DNA of 64,000 nucleotides from Acidovorax delafieldii (GCF_007993815.1 NZ_VJWE01000019.1:1-64000); one strand, 5' to 3'; shown: positions 1 to 8,494, numbered from the stretch's first letter. A program made the numbers and translations. Notes: generated by a model not told the origin, from the letters alone.

Positions 1-44
1 TGCGTTAAGCTAACTGATACTAATTGCTCGTGCGGCTTGACCCT
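1..44 (+). rRNA. rrl: 23S rRNA, 3' end (partial)
   Basis: The first bases match the conserved 3' end of bacterial 23S rRNA (AGCTAACTGATACTAATTG, then the GGCTTGACC tail). Only about 44 bases lie in the window; the rest is upstream. The 3' end is placed by analogy with other 23S genes and may be off by a few bases. A spacer of about 140 bases without a tRNA separates it from the 5S gene. Confidence 0.9.
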
Positions 45-185
45 ATAACTTTGATAGCCAACACGCAACCAGCGTGAAGCTCAAAGTCTGTTATGCCAAG
101 TTAGACGCAGTCAAAACACAAACATCTGATTCCAGACTCTATGAATTCGCCAGGCAGTTCACAAAAACTGCCCAGCACCAAGTTA

Positions 186-300
186 TGCCTGATGACCATA
201 GCAAGTTGGTCCCACTCCTTCCCATCCCGAACAGGACAGTGAAACGACTTTGCGCCGATGATAGTGCGGGTTCCCGTGTGAAAGTAGGTCATCGTCAGGC
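186..300 (+). rRNA. rrf: 5S rRNA
   Basis: A 115-base segment with the full 5S pattern: its ends TGCCTGATGACC and GTCATCGTCAGGC pair, the loop sequence CCATCCCGAACAGG is conserved, and GTGTGAAAGTAGGTCATC closes the molecule. It is the last gene of the rRNA operon whose 23S end opens the window and is followed by a strong terminator. Confidence 0.95.
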
Positions 301-315
301 TCTTACAGCCCAGAA

Positions 316-345
316 AACCCCAGTCAGATATGACTGGGGTTTTTT
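316..345 (+). terminator. Rho-independent terminator of the rRNA operon
   Basis: Stem AACCCCAGTCA / TGACTGGGGTT with loop GATA, followed by a T run (340-345). It starts 16 bases after the 5S gene, so it should end rRNA transcription before the pseudouridine synthase gene. Confidence 0.9.
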
Positions 346-397
346 GCTTTGGGATAACAACAAATCATCCCTTCTCGCTGACCCCCGGGTATTGACC

Positions 398-1150
398 ATG
401 CAACTACAAGACATTCTGTATTCCCAAGGTTTTGGTACGCGTCGTGTTTGCGCAGGCCTGATTCAGCAGGGATGGGTCTCGGTGCGTGAGGCATCTTCGC
501 CCAATGCCGAGTACGCGCTCTGCACGGAGGCTACCGCAGGCTATGAGCCCGAAGGACTGCTGTTACGTGTACAGGGTGTGGATTGGCCGTTCCACGCCAA
601 AGCCTACGTGCTGCTTCACAAACCCGCCGGCACGGAGTGTTCTCAAAAGCCTTCTACGTACCCCAGCATCTACACGCTTCTGCCTCCACCGTTGCGCCAG
701 CGGCCTACGAAGAGTGCGGTACAAGGAGTGCAGGCGGTAGGGCGCCTTGATCAGGACACCACGGGTATGTTGCTATTGAGCGATGACGGGCAATTCATTC
801 ATCGCTTGAGTTCGCCCAAGAAGCATGTTCCGAAGGTTTATCAAGTGACGACCAAACATCCCGTGGACGAGACACAGGTGTCGAAATTGTTGGCGGGGGT
901 TGTGCTGGACGATGATCCTAAGCCGGTGCGTGCTGCAAACTGCTCCATTGTGGATTCCCATCGCTTGGATATGACGCTGACTGAGGGCAAGTACCACCAG
1001 GTCAAGCGGATGATTGCAGCGGTTGGCAATAGGGTGGACGGGCTACATCGCTCTCGCATTGGACGCATGGATTTGCCTGCGGATTTGGCCCCCGGCCAAT
1101 GGCGATGGCTCAATGCTTCCGATCTGGCACTGTTGAACAGCAGTGCTTGA
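398..1150 (+). CDS. rsuA: RsuA-family rRNA pseudouridine synthase
   Basis: Isomerises a specific uridine of rRNA to pseudouridine during ribosome assembly in the cytoplasm. The 250-residue product starts with a diverged S4-like RNA-binding segment (about residues 1-50). The catalytic core carries GRLDQDTTGMLLL, with the catalytic aspartate at residue 118, and the RsuA-type motif KYHQVKRM at residues 198-205. The reading frame stays open back through the 5S gene, but ATG 398 is the first sensible start after the rRNA terminator and fits the family length. By similarity it is closest to the 16S U516 enzyme RsuA; RluE or RluF specificity cannot be excluded from sequence alone. No strong ribosome binding site is visible. 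Confidence 0.88.
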   Translation: MQLQDILYSQGFGTRRVCAGLIQQGWVSVREASSPNAEYALCTEATAGYEPEGLLLRVQGVDWPFHAKAYVLLHKPAGTECSQKPSTYPSIYTLLPPPLRQRPTKSAVQGVQAVGRLDQDTTGMLLLSDDGQFIHRLSSPKKHVPKVYQVTTKHPVDETQVSKLLAGVVLDDDPKPVRAANCSIVDSHRLDMTLTEGKYHQVKRMIAAVGNRVDGLHRSRIGRMDLPADLAPGQWRWLNASDLALLNSSA

Positions 1151-1424
1151 GCATGTTATCCGGAGGAGCGGCCTCTTTGGACTGGCTTAGAGGGCGCGGC
1201 CAGGGCACTGTGACTCATGTCGTTGATCCCTTGACTGCCGACGCTGGGAGAGCTCTGCTGGCAAGTTGTGGTCTCGCCCTGCGAGATGGCCTGGAACCCT
1301 AGGCTGCGCCAATACCGGGATGACCTGAGTCAAAGAGAGCACGATCGTCCTGATGTTACGTGTTGTCGCTCGGGTCCGCGCTGGGCGCGGCGCTACACTT
1401 CAAGGCTGTGTTGAAAGTGGTTTT

Positions 1425-2411
1425 GTGAAGATTCTCTCGATTGCACGCATCTGCGTTGTGGCCCTTGGTGGGTGGTGTTACTCCTTGGCCAGTGTGGCGG
1501 CGGGCGCTCCGCCGCTTTTTGTACTCAATTCGCTGGAGGCCAACGTCAGCGTCATCGACCCGGTGACCTGGACTGAGACGGCCCGCATACCTACAGGTAA
1601 AGAGCCGCACCATCTGTATCTGACCCCCGATGAAAAGTCGATCATCGTGGCCAACGCGCTCGGTGACACGCTGACGTTTGTGGACCCCCGTACCGCCGAG
1701 GTGCAGCGAACCGTACGTGGGATTGTGGACCCCTACCATCTGCGATTCAGTCCCGACATGAAATGGTTCATCACGGCCGCCAACCGTCTGAATCACGTGG
1801 ACTTTTACCGCTGGGACGGCAAGGACCTGACCCTGGTGCAGCGCGTGGCCACATCGCGCACCCCCAGCCATCTGTGGATCGATAGTCGCAGCACCACCGT
1901 CTATTCGACCATGCAGGACAGTGACGAACTGGTGGCGATTGATATTGCCACCCAGACCATCAAATGGCGCGTCAAAACAGGCCCCATGCCTGCGGATGTC
2001 TACGGCAGTCCCGATGGCAAGCACCTGTTTGTGGGACTGACGGGCGGTGACAGCGTGGAGGTGTTCGATATCTCCGGGCGTGAAGCGGTCAGCGTCAAGC
2101 GGATCAAGACAGGCAACGGTGCTCACGCCTTTCGTGCTGCTGGCGACGGGCACCACCTGTATGTGAGCAATCGCGTGGCCAACTCGATCAGCAAGATCGA
2201 CATGAACACCCAGCAAGTCGTCGAGTCGTACCCCGTGCCGGGCGGGCCCGATTGCATGGATGTTTCGGCGGATGGCCGTTATATCTACGTCAGTTCGCGT
2301 TGGGCCCGGAAGCTGTCTGTGGTGGACACCCAGGCAAAGAAGGTGGTGCGCCAGGTCAACGTGGGTAAATCGCCCCACGGCGTATGGACCCTGCAACACG
2401 CGCCACGTTGA
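1425..2411 (+). CDS. Exported YVTN-type beta-propeller repeat protein
   Basis: A 328-residue protein with an N-terminal signal peptide (about residues 1-25, hydrophobic core ICVVALGGWCYSLASVAAG), followed by about seven 40-residue blades of the YVTN/NHL kind, seen as repeats such as NSLEANVSVID, PDGKHLFVGLTGGDSVEVFD and SNRVANSISKID. Such propellers are periplasmic or secreted and usually bind partners or a redox cofactor; the exact role is unknown. The frame is open from 1353, but GTG 1425 starts directly at the signal peptide. The next gene starts only 23 bases after the stop, so the two are probably cotranscribed. The 274 bases before this gene show no other gene. Confidence 0.75.
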   Translation: MKILSIARICVVALGGWCYSLASVAAGAPPLFVLNSLEANVSVIDPVTWTETARIPTGKEPHHLYLTPDEKSIIVANALGDTLTFVDPRTAEVQRTVRGIVDPYHLRFSPDMKWFITAANRLNHVDFYRWDGKDLTLVQRVATSRTPSHLWIDSRSTTVYSTMQDSDELVAIDIATQTIKWRVKTGPMPADVYGSPDGKHLFVGLTGGDSVEVFDISGREAVSVKRIKTGNGAHAFRAAGDGHHLYVSNRVANSISKIDMNTQQVVESYPVPGGPDCMDVSADGRYIYVSSRWARKLSVVDTQAKKVVRQVNVGKSPHGVWTLQHAPR

Positions 2412-2434
2412 GCGCGGTGCAGCCGGTGAGAGGT

Positions 2435-3256
2435 ATGTTTCTCAGCGCTTTTTGTGGATCACGCAGCAGGCGTCGCGATGCTATTGTGTTGATAGCTGTT
2501 TGGGCATGTTTCACTAGCGCTACCGCCCAAAATGACTGCAAAAAGCCCCTGTACCTGACCTTTGACACTGGCCACATGGAAGTGGCGCCTTTGGTGGCTG
2601 AGGTGCTCAAGCGCCAGCAGGTGCACGTGACCTTCTTTGCTGCAAACGAGCGCACGAAGGAAGGCGATGGAAGTCTGGGGGACCATTGGGCCCCATGGTG
2701 GCGTGCGCGCGCCGCGGAGGGCCATGAGTTTGCTTCCCACACCTGGAACCACACCTACTGGCGTGCCGATGCTGGCAGCGCGCCGCATCCGGCGTTTCGG
2801 GTCCGTCCCTCTGCGGGACAGCGTGAGGGTCAAAGCTTTGTGATGTCCGCAGCTGAATACTGCGAAGAAATTGCCCGTGCTGCGGATCGTTTGAAGGCCA
2901 TTACCGGCAAGACGCCTTTGCCCCTGTTCCGCGCGCCTGGCGGCAAGATCTCTGCACAATTAATTGCCAGCGCGAAGGCCTGCGGTTATGTGCATGTGGG
3001 GTGGTCGCCTGCCGGCTTCTTGGGGGATGAGCTGCCCAGTGAGACGGCCAGCAACACCGCGCTGCTGAACAAGGCGCTGCGCGATGTGCGCAGTGGCGAC
3101 ATCCTGCTGGCGCACCTGGGGATCTGGTCGCGCAAGGACGCCTGGGCGCCCGCTGTGCTGGAGCCTTTGATTGAAGGGCTCAAGCAGCGAGGGTTTTGCT
3201 TTCGCACCTTGCGGGATCATCCTGACTATGCGGCCGCAGCAGCTCAGGTTCGCTAG
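2435..3256 (+). CDS. Exported polysaccharide deacetylase (NodB-homology domain)
   Basis: A 273-residue exported protein of carbohydrate esterase family 4. Motif 1 is seen as LTFDTGH near residue 46, the metal-binding histidines as HTWNH, and motif 3 as FRAPGGK; GDILLAHLG lies near the C-terminus. The family removes acetyl groups from N-acetylated sugar polymers such as peptidoglycan or chitin; the substrate here is unknown. ATG 2435 is preceded by GTGAGAGG and puts a signal peptide (DAIVLIAVWACFTSATA) at the N-terminus; the upstream ATG 2384 would overlap the preceding gene. The signal peptide core is encoded by a copy of a dispersed palindromic repeat (2480-2536), which is unusual. Confidence 0.82.
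   Translation: MFLSAFCGSRSRRRDAIVLIAVWACFTSATAQNDCKKPLYLTFDTGHMEVAPLVAEVLKRQQVHVTFFAANERTKEGDGSLGDHWAPWWRARAAEGHEFASHTWNHTYWRADAGSAPHPAFRVRPSAGQREGQSFVMSAAEYCEEIARAADRLKAITGKTPLPLFRAPGGKISAQLIASAKACGYVHVGWSPAGFLGDELPSETASNTALLNKALRDVRSGDILLAHLGIWSRKDAWAPAVLEPLIEGLKQRGFCFRTLRDHPDYAAAAAQVR
2480..2536 (-). repeat. Dispersed ~60-bp palindromic repeat, copy 1 (inside a gene)
   Basis: Carries the family pattern on the minus strand: GGTAGCGCTAGTG, then CATGCC, then AGCTAT and a distal ATAGC. It matches the copies at 13394, 32907 and 57158 closely. This copy lies inside the coding sequence of the polysaccharide deacetylase and supplies its signal peptide core. Confidence 0.75.
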
Positions 3257-3353
3257 ATGGGCTGTGGGATCAAGTTGGATCGCGTGTGCCGTGGCTGAGG
3301 GCGCACGCGCCGCATGTTTGCATGAATAACCAGGTGCCAGGGAGCGCGACACG

Positions 3354-4367
3354 ATGGGATGGCTAGGCGGTGTATTTGACAGCGTGCAGCAATGGCTTTT
3401 TGAGAGCGTGCTGCAGCCGCTGATGTTCACCACAGGGCTGGCCAGCCTGCTGGAGAACGGTTATGAGGCATCCGGCTGGCTGCTGGTGGGATTGCTGCAG
3501 CTGGTCGTCATCGTGGCTGTGATTGGCCCCATGCAGCGCTGGTGGCCGGTGGAGCAGATCAATGACCGCGCCACCATCCGCACTGACATCCTCTACACCC
3601 TGATTCACCGGCTGGGACTGTTCCGGCTGGCGCTGTTTTTCACGGTGGATCCGCTGGCGGATTCACTGTTTGGTGCCTTGCGTGTGGCGGGTGTCAGCAC
3701 GTTCCAGCTCGATGGCCTCTGGCCGGGCGTGACGGACATCTCCTGGGTCAGCTTGCTGCTGTATCTGGTGGTGTTCGATTTTGTGGACTACTGGATCCAC
3801 CGGGGGCAGCATCACTTTGAGTGGTGGTGGCGCCTGCATTCGCTGCACCACGCACAGCAGCAGATGACGATGTGGAGCGACAACCGCAACCACCTGCTTG
3901 ATGACCTGCTGCGCGACGTGATTCTGGTGACGGTGGCGCAGCTGATTGGCGTTGCGCCGGGGCAGTTCATTGCCATCGTGGCCATCACTCAGCTCAGCGA
4001 GAGCTTTCAGCACGCCAACGTGCGGCTGTGGTTTGGTCAGGTGGGTGAGCGGCTCTGGATCAGCCCCCGGTTTCACCGCCGGCACCACAGCATCGGCATT
4101 GGCCACGAGACGGTCAAGCCAGCGACTGACGCTGCAGCAGGCTTGCCAGCCGCGCAGCCGCGCGTGGTGCTCGGCGGCCACAACTTCGGAGTGCTTCTGC
4201 CCTGGTGGGACATGCTGATGGGCACGGCCAACTTTGAAAAGCGCTTTGACCCCACGGGCGTGCGCGACCAGGTCGAGCCGGGCCCCGATGGCCGTGTGCG
4301 CGACTACGGCGTGGGGTTCTGGTCCCAGCAATGGCGGGGCGTACTGAGGTTGCTGGGCAAGGCCTGA
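3354..4367 (+). CDS. Sterol desaturase / fatty acid hydroxylase family membrane protein
   Basis: A 337-residue inner-membrane protein with the histidine clusters of the di-iron fatty acid hydroxylase superfamily: HRGQHH, SLHHAQQ and RFHRRHHS. The first 130 residues hold several hydrophobic segments (for example GWLLVGLLQLVVIVAVIG). Members hydroxylate or desaturate lipids at a di-iron site on the cytoplasmic face; the substrate here cannot be named. ATG 3354 follows a short gap of 97 bases after the deacetylase and has GGGAGCG upstream. The next gene begins 35 bases downstream of the stop on the same strand, so 3354-6162 may be one transcript. Confidence 0.85.
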   Translation: MGWLGGVFDSVQQWLFESVLQPLMFTTGLASLLENGYEASGWLLVGLLQLVVIVAVIGPMQRWWPVEQINDRATIRTDILYTLIHRLGLFRLALFFTVDPLADSLFGALRVAGVSTFQLDGLWPGVTDISWVSLLLYLVVFDFVDYWIHRGQHHFEWWWRLHSLHHAQQQMTMWSDNRNHLLDDLLRDVILVTVAQLIGVAPGQFIAIVAITQLSESFQHANVRLWFGQVGERLWISPRFHRRHHSIGIGHETVKPATDAAAGLPAAQPRVVLGGHNFGVLLPWWDMLMGTANFEKRFDPTGVRDQVEPGPDGRVRDYGVGFWSQQWRGVLRLLGKA

Positions 4368-4402
4368 GCGGCTTGGCGGGTGCTGCCTGTATGCTTGCCG
4401 CC

Positions 4403-5344
4403 ATGGGATTACTGCTTGATTCTTTCTGGCGTGCCGCTGCCTATTGCCTGCGTCCGCGGGTGATTGCGCTGTCGCTCTTGCCTCTGTTCTTGATCGCCGT
4501 TTTGGCACTCGGCCTGGGTTACTTCTACTGGGACGCGGCGGTGCAGGGGATGCGCGCATTGCTCGATGCGTCCTCATTGCTGGCCAGCGTCTGGGGTTGG
4601 CTTCAGGGCTGGGGCCTGGGGGATGTGACTGCTGTCATGGCGCCGTTGATGGTGGTGCTGGCCGTGGCGCCTGTGCTGGTGGTGGTGTCGCTGCTGGCCG
4701 TAGCGGTACTCATGACCCCCGCCCTGGTGGCATTGGTGGCTGCGCGGCGGTTTCCGGATCTGGAGCGCAAGAAGGGCGGGTCCTTCATTGCGAGTGTGGC
4801 CTGGTCGGTAGGGTCCACGGTGTTGGCGCTGGTGGCGCTGGTGGTGTCCGTTCCGCTGTGGCTGGTGCCGCCACTGGTGCTCATCCTGCCGCCGCTGATC
4901 TGGGGTTGGCTGACCTACCGGGTGATGGTGTTCGACGCCCTGGCAGACCACGCCAGCAAGGAAGAGCGCCTGGAGATATTCCGCCGCCATCGCAGCAGCC
5001 TGCTGGGCATTGGCATTGTCACGGGCTACCTCGGGGCAGCGCCCAGCATTGTGTGGGCATCGGGCGTGGTGTTTGCCGCCGCGTTTTTTGTGCTGGTGCC
5101 GCTGGCTATCTGGATCTACACCCTGGTGTTCGCGTTTTCCTCGCTGTGGTTCACGCACTATGGTCTGGCCGCCCTGCAGCGCTTGCGTGCCGAGCGGGCC
5201 ACGATGGCGCCGATGACCGGGCCCGCCCCATTGGCCGAAGCGGCTGTGCACCCCAAAGAAGCGCCAGCATTGAACATGGCGGCACCCCCAGCCCCCGCGC
5301 TGCCGCCCCCTGCAAATCCGAACCCTGGAGACAATCCCCCATGA
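4403..5344 (+). CDS. EI24 domain-containing inner membrane protein
   Basis: A 313-residue integral membrane protein with the EI24/CysZ-like layout: an N-terminal segment SFWRAAAYCLRPRVI leading into a helix, long hydrophobic hairpins near residues 75-115 and 140-175, and a C-terminal helix pair near 205-250, followed by a Pro/Ala-rich cytoplasmic tail. In Burkholderiales this family is uncharacterised; CysZ relatives carry sulfate, but this protein need not. The start is either ATG 4391 or ATG 4403; 4403 gives the usual family N-terminus MGLLLDSFWRA. The stop overlaps the next start in an ATGA, suggesting translational coupling with the molybdopterin-domain protein. Confidence 0.8.
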   Translation: MGLLLDSFWRAAAYCLRPRVIALSLLPLFLIAVLALGLGYFYWDAAVQGMRALLDASSLLASVWGWLQGWGLGDVTAVMAPLMVVLAVAPVLVVVSLLAVAVLMTPALVALVAARRFPDLERKKGGSFIASVAWSVGSTVLALVALVVSVPLWLVPPLVLILPPLIWGWLTYRVMVFDALADHASKEERLEIFRRHRSSLLGIGIVTGYLGAAPSIVWASGVVFAAAFFVLVPLAIWIYTLVFAFSSLWFTHYGLAALQRLRAERATMAPMTGPAPLAEAAVHPKEAPALNMAAPPAPALPPPANPNPGDNPP

Positions 5345-6162
5345 CCCCCACCTTTGGTCTCATCATCGTCGGTGACGAGTTACTGTCAGGCAAAAGGGCC
5401 GACAAGCACATGCCCAAGGTGATCGAGCTGTTATCGGCGCGGGGCCTGTCGCTGGCCTACGCCGACTATGTGGGCGACAGCCCGGACCGCATCACGGCCA
5501 CTTTGCAGCGGGCGTTCGCGTCGGCCGATGTGGTGTTCTCGTGTGGCGGCATTGGCGCAACCCCTGACGACCACACGCGGCAATGTGCTGGACGTGCCCT
5601 GGGCCGGGATCTGGCCCTGCACCCAGAAGCCGAGACGCTGATCCGCGAACGCATGCAGGATGTGGCGCGCGAGCAGGGCGTGCCCTATGAGCCCGACCGG
5701 TCCGACAACGTGCACCGCCTCAACATGGGCATGTTCCCGGTGGGCGCGCGCATCATCCCCAATCCCTACAACAAGATTCCCGGCTTCAGTTGCGACGGGG
5801 CTGGGGGCGGTGCAGTGCACTTCGTTCCGGGCTTTCCTGTCATGGCCTGGCCCATGATCGAGTGGGTGCTGGAGCAGCACTACGCAGCCCATTTCAACCG
5901 GGCACCGCAGACCGAGCAGTCGGTGGTGGTTTATGGTGCGATGGAGGCAGCCTTGACGCCCCTCATGGAGCAGATTGAAAAATCGCACCCGGATGTGCGG
6001 GTGTTCAGTTTGCCCAGCGTAGATCATCCACAATACGGGCGGCATATCGAACTGGGTGTCAAAGGGCCCGCGTCCTCGGTGCCTGCTGCATGGCAGGCTT
6101 TGAAAACAGGATTGCACGAATTTGGTGCAAATTGCGGCCCCGAATTGGTGCGCAACCTGTGA
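5341..6162 (+). CDS. Molybdopterin-binding domain (CinA N-terminal-like) protein
   Basis: A 273-residue cytoplasmic protein of the MoCF-biosynthesis/CinA N-terminal family: opening FGLIIVGDELLSGKRADKH, then SCGGIGATPDDHTR, and a closing segment around the PGFPVMAWPM motif. The family binds a molybdopterin-like or nucleotide ligand; stand-alone members without the CinA amidase domain have no settled function. ATG 5341 overlaps the previous stop by four bases. Its last codons contain two NtrC-type operator sequences belonging to glnA, so the 3' end of this gene doubles as regulatory DNA. Confidence 0.83.
   Translation: MTPTFGLIIVGDELLSGKRADKHMPKVIELLSARGLSLAYADYVGDSPDRITATLQRAFASADVVFSCGGIGATPDDHTRQCAGRALGRDLALHPEAETLIRERMQDVAREQGVPYEPDRSDNVHRLNMGMFPVGARIIPNPYNKIPGFSCDGAGGGAVHFVPGFPVMAWPMIEWVLEQHYAAHFNRAPQTEQSVVVYGAMEAALTPLMEQIEKSHPDVRVFSLPSVDHPQYGRHIELGVKGPASSVPAAWQALKTGLHEFGANCGPELVRNL
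6113..6129. promoter_or_regulatory. NtrC-type binding site 1 (glnA control)
   Basis: TGCACG-N5-GGTGCA fits the NtrC operator consensus TGCACC-N5-GGTGCA at 11 of 12 positions. It lies inside the 3' end of the preceding coding sequence, centred about 173 bases before the predicted glnA transcription start, a typical enhancer position. Confidence 0.75.
6136..6152. promoter_or_regulatory. Degenerate NtrC-type site between the two strong sites
   Basis: GGCCCC-N5-GGTGCG matches the NtrC consensus at 9 of 12 positions. Its centre is 23 bases, about two helical turns, from site 1. It could help cooperative binding, but this is weaker evidence than for the flanking sites. Confidence 0.45.
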
Positions 6163-6184
6163 GACTCAGATTTGGTAGATAGAT

Positions 6185-6201
6185 TGCACCGTATTGGTGC
6201 T
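6185..6201. promoter_or_regulatory. NtrC-type binding site 2 (glnA control)
   Basis: TGCACC-N5-GGTGCT matches the NtrC consensus at 11 of 12 positions. It is centred about 100 bases before the predicted transcription start, similar to the strong enhancer sites of enterobacterial glnA. Confidence 0.78.
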
Positions 6202-6267
6202 TTTTGGCGCATGCCACGCCGACCTGTCGCGGGTAGCGCTCCTTCATAGTGCGGTGCTGCACTCGGC

Positions 6268-6283
6268 TGGCACGCAAACTGCT
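6268..6283 (+). promoter_or_regulatory. Sigma-54 (RpoN) promoter of glnA
   Basis: TGGCACG-CAAA-CTGCT closely fits the sigma-54 consensus TGGCACG-N4-TTGCW, with the invariant GG at 6269-6270 and GC at 6281-6282 ten bases apart. Transcription should start near 6294, giving a leader of about 40 bases before the glnA ATG. Together with the upstream NtrC sites this predicts nitrogen-limitation control. Confidence 0.85.
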
Positions 6284-6334
6284 TTTATTTCGGCAAACTC
6301 TTTTTTCAACAAGCGCTTTATCCAGGAGAACCTG

Positions 6335-7750
6335 ATGGCCAAGACCGTTGCAGACGTGATGAAGATGGTGAAGGAGAACGAAGTCAAGTTCGTTGACTTC
6401 CGTTTCACTGATACCCGTGGCAAACAACAGCACACCACGGTGCCCGTCTCTCACTTCGACGAAGACAAGTTCACTTCGGGCCATGCCTTTGACGGCTCGT
6501 CGATCGCCGGTTGGAAGGGCATTGAAGCCTCCGACATGCAGCTGATCCCCGACCCGAGCACGGCCAACATCGATCCGTTCTTTGAAGAAACGACGCTGAT
6601 TCTGACTTGCGACGTGATCGAGCCCACTGATGGCAAGGCCTACGACCGCGATCCCCGCTCCATTGCCAAGCGTGCTGAAGCCTATCTGAAGGCCTCCGGC
6701 CTGGGCGACACGGCCTACTTCGGTCCCGAGCCAGAATTCTTCATCTTCGACGGCGTGCGCTGGAGCACTGAACCCAACAACACGTTCTACGAAATCGAAG
6801 AGTACGAGGCCCCCTGGAACACAGGCGCCAAGCTCGAAGGCGGCAACCGTGGCCACCGCCCCACCGTCAAGGGCGGCTATTTCCCCGTGCCTCCCGTCGA
6901 CAGCACGCAAGACATGCGCGCCGAGATGTCCCTGATCCTCGAATCCCTGGGCATTCCGGTCGAAGTGTTCCACCACGAAGTGGCGGGCGCCGGCCAGAAC
7001 GAAATCGGTACCCGTTTCAGCACCCTGGTTGAGCGCGCCGACTGGACCATCCTGCAAAAGTACGTGATCCACAACGTGGCCAACGCCTACGGCAAGACCG
7101 CCACTTTCATGCCCAAGCCTTACCACGGCGACAACGGCTCCGGCATGCACGTGCACCAGTCCGTCTGGAAGGACGGCAAGAACCTGTTCGCTGGCGACGG
7201 CTATGCTGGTCTGTCGGACTTCGCGCTGTACTACATCGGCGGCATCATCAAGCACGCACGTGCCCTGAACGCCATCACCAACCCCGGTACCAACAGCTAC
7301 AAGCGCCTGGTGCCTCACTTCGAAGCCCCGGTGAAGCTGGCCTACTCGGCCAAGAACCGTTCCGCTTCGATCCGTATCCCTTACGTGGCCAACCCCAAGG
7401 GCCGTCGCGTGGAAGCCCGCTTCCCCGATCCACTGATGAACCCCTACCTGGGCTTCGCAGCCCTGCTGATGGCCGGTCTGGACGGCGTGGAAAACAAGAT
7501 CCATCCTGGCGAAGCCGCTACGAAGGACCTGTATCACCTGCCTCCAGAAGAAGACAAGCTGGTGCCCACCGTGTGCCACAGCCTGGACCAGGCCCTGGAA
7601 CATCTGGACAAGGACCGCGCGTTCCTGACCAAGGGTGGCGTGTTCACCGACAGCATGATCGACGCCTACATCGATCTGAAGATGAACGAAGTGACCCGCT
7701 TCCGCATGGCAGTGCACCCTGTCGAGTACGACATGTACTACTCGCTGTAA
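6335..7750 (+). CDS. glnA: Type I glutamine synthetase
   Basis: Makes glutamine from glutamate, ammonia and ATP: the main ammonia-assimilating enzyme, a cytoplasmic dodecamer. Exactly the family length at 471 residues. Visible signatures include [12 protein letters not shown] near the N-terminus, [11 protein letters not shown] with metal-ligand glutamates, [12 protein letters not shown] in the glutamate loop, and the adenylylation loop DLYHLPPEE with the modifiable tyrosine at residue 400. ATG 6335 has AGGAGAA just upstream; the frame extends further upstream, but that stretch is promoter DNA. Controlled by a sigma-54 promoter with NtrC sites, and followed by its own terminator before the ntrBC region. 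Adenylylation and deadenylylation by GlnE are expected from the conserved tyrosine. Confidence 0.98.
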   Translation: MAKTVADVMKMVKENEVKFVDFRFTDTRGKQQHTTVPVSHFDEDKFTSGHAFDGSSIAGWKGIEASDMQLIPDPSTANIDPFFEETTLILTCDVIEPTDGKAYDRDPRSIAKRAEAYLKASGLGDTAYFGPEPEFFIFDGVRWSTEPNNTFYEIEEYEAPWNTGAKLEGGNRGHRPTVKGGYFPVPPVDSTQDMRAEMSLILESLGIPVEVFHHEVAGAGQNEIGTRFSTLVERADWTILQKYVIHNVANAYGKTATFMPKPYHGDNGSGMHVHQSVWKDGKNLFAGDGYAGLSDFALYYIGGIIKHARALNAITNPGTNSYKRLVPHFEAPVKLAYSAKNRSASIRIPYVANPKGRRVEARFPDPLMNPYLGFAALLMAGLDGVENKIHPGEAATKDLYHLPPEEDKLVPTVCHSLDQALEHLDKDRAFLTKGGVFTDSMIDAYIDLKMNEVTRFRMAVHPVEYDMYYSL

Positions 7751-7776
7751 TCGTCTGCCTGCAGACCATTGCTCAA

Positions 7777-7803
7777 GAAAAGGCGGCGCAAGCCGCCTTT
7801 TTT
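7777..7803 (+). terminator. Rho-independent terminator after glnA
   Basis: Stem GGCGGC / GCCGCC with loop GCAA, flanked by A and T runs (AAAA before, TTTTTT after). It lies 26 bases past the glnA stop, so downstream ntrBC probably has a separate promoter. Confidence 0.9.
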
Positions 7804-7972
7804 CATGGGCGGGCGGCGGCGCTACCTGCGCCGAACGCGTGCGGCGGAACCAAGACGCCAGGTGTTGCATCCGTATACACAGCCCTTCAAGGGTCTGCCC
7901 TTGTTGGATTGGAGATGTAGGGTGATTGGGGGATACTCCCCTGTCCCCTGCATGTCAGTGCGAGGAAACCGA

Positions 7973-8494
7973 ATGAATAAAACGCTCATCACCCTGCTCC
8001 TCATCGCCGCCACCGTCCCCGCAGTCCAGGCGCAAGACCGCATCTACCGTTGCGGCAACGAATACACCAACAACGCCCAGCAAGCCAAGGAGCGCGGCTG
8101 CAAGCTGGTGGAGGGCGGCAACGTTACCGTGGTGCAGGGCACCCGCCCAGCGTCTGCCGCAGCTCCTGCAGCGGGTGGTGCGGCAGCCCCGTCGTCTGCG
8201 ACCTCGCCTGCCAACGCTCCACGCGTCAGCAACAACGAACAAAAATCTCGCGACTCGGATGCCCGCGCGATTCTGGAGTCCGAGCTGCGCAAGGCGGAAA
8301 CGCGCCATGCCGAACTGCTCAAGGAATACAACAACGGCGCCCCCGAGCGCAACGCACTCGATCTGCGCAACCCCCAGCGCTACACCGAACGCACGGCTGA
8401 ACTCAAGGCCAGCGTGGCCCGCAGCGAGAGTGACATTGCGGGTATCAAGCGCGAGATTGCCCGCCTGCCTGCCCCTGCTGCACCCACCAACTGA
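7973..8494 (+). CDS. Secreted or periplasmic coiled-coil protein (hypothetical)
   Basis: A 173-residue protein with a signal peptide (residues 1-20, ending AVQAQ), then a short region with two cysteines (YRCGNEYTNNAQQAKERGCK), an Ala/Pro/Ser linker, and a C-terminal charged stretch (about residues 95-165) with heptad-like spacing predicted to form a coiled coil. The cysteine-containing segment resembles the start of DUF4124-type proteins of Burkholderiales. GAGGAA sits before ATG 7973. It stands between glnA and ntrB, whose start is 15 bases beyond its stop, so cotranscription with ntrBC is possible. Function unknown. Confidence 0.75.
   Translation: MNKTLITLLLIAATVPAVQAQDRIYRCGNEYTNNAQQAKERGCKLVEGGNVTVVQGTRPASAAAPAAGGAAAPSSATSPANAPRVSNNEQKSRDSDARAILESELRKAETRHAELLKEYNNGAPERNALDLRNPQRYTERTAELKASVARSESDIAGIKREIARLPAPAAPTN

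Noticed and set aside
74..397. Open frame running through the 23S-5S spacer and 5S gene into the pseudouridine synthase
   Set aside because: It crosses the 5S gene and its terminator; the real start is ATG 398.
6205..6219. Second sigma-54-like sequence TGGCGC-N-CACGC closer to the NtrC site
   Set aside because: Has GG and GC at the correct distance but matches the consensus much less well than 6268-6283.
6059..7870. 603-codon open frame on the minus strand across glnA
   Set aside because: Mirror of the GC-rich codon pattern of glnA; no ribosome binding site and no recognisable domain.
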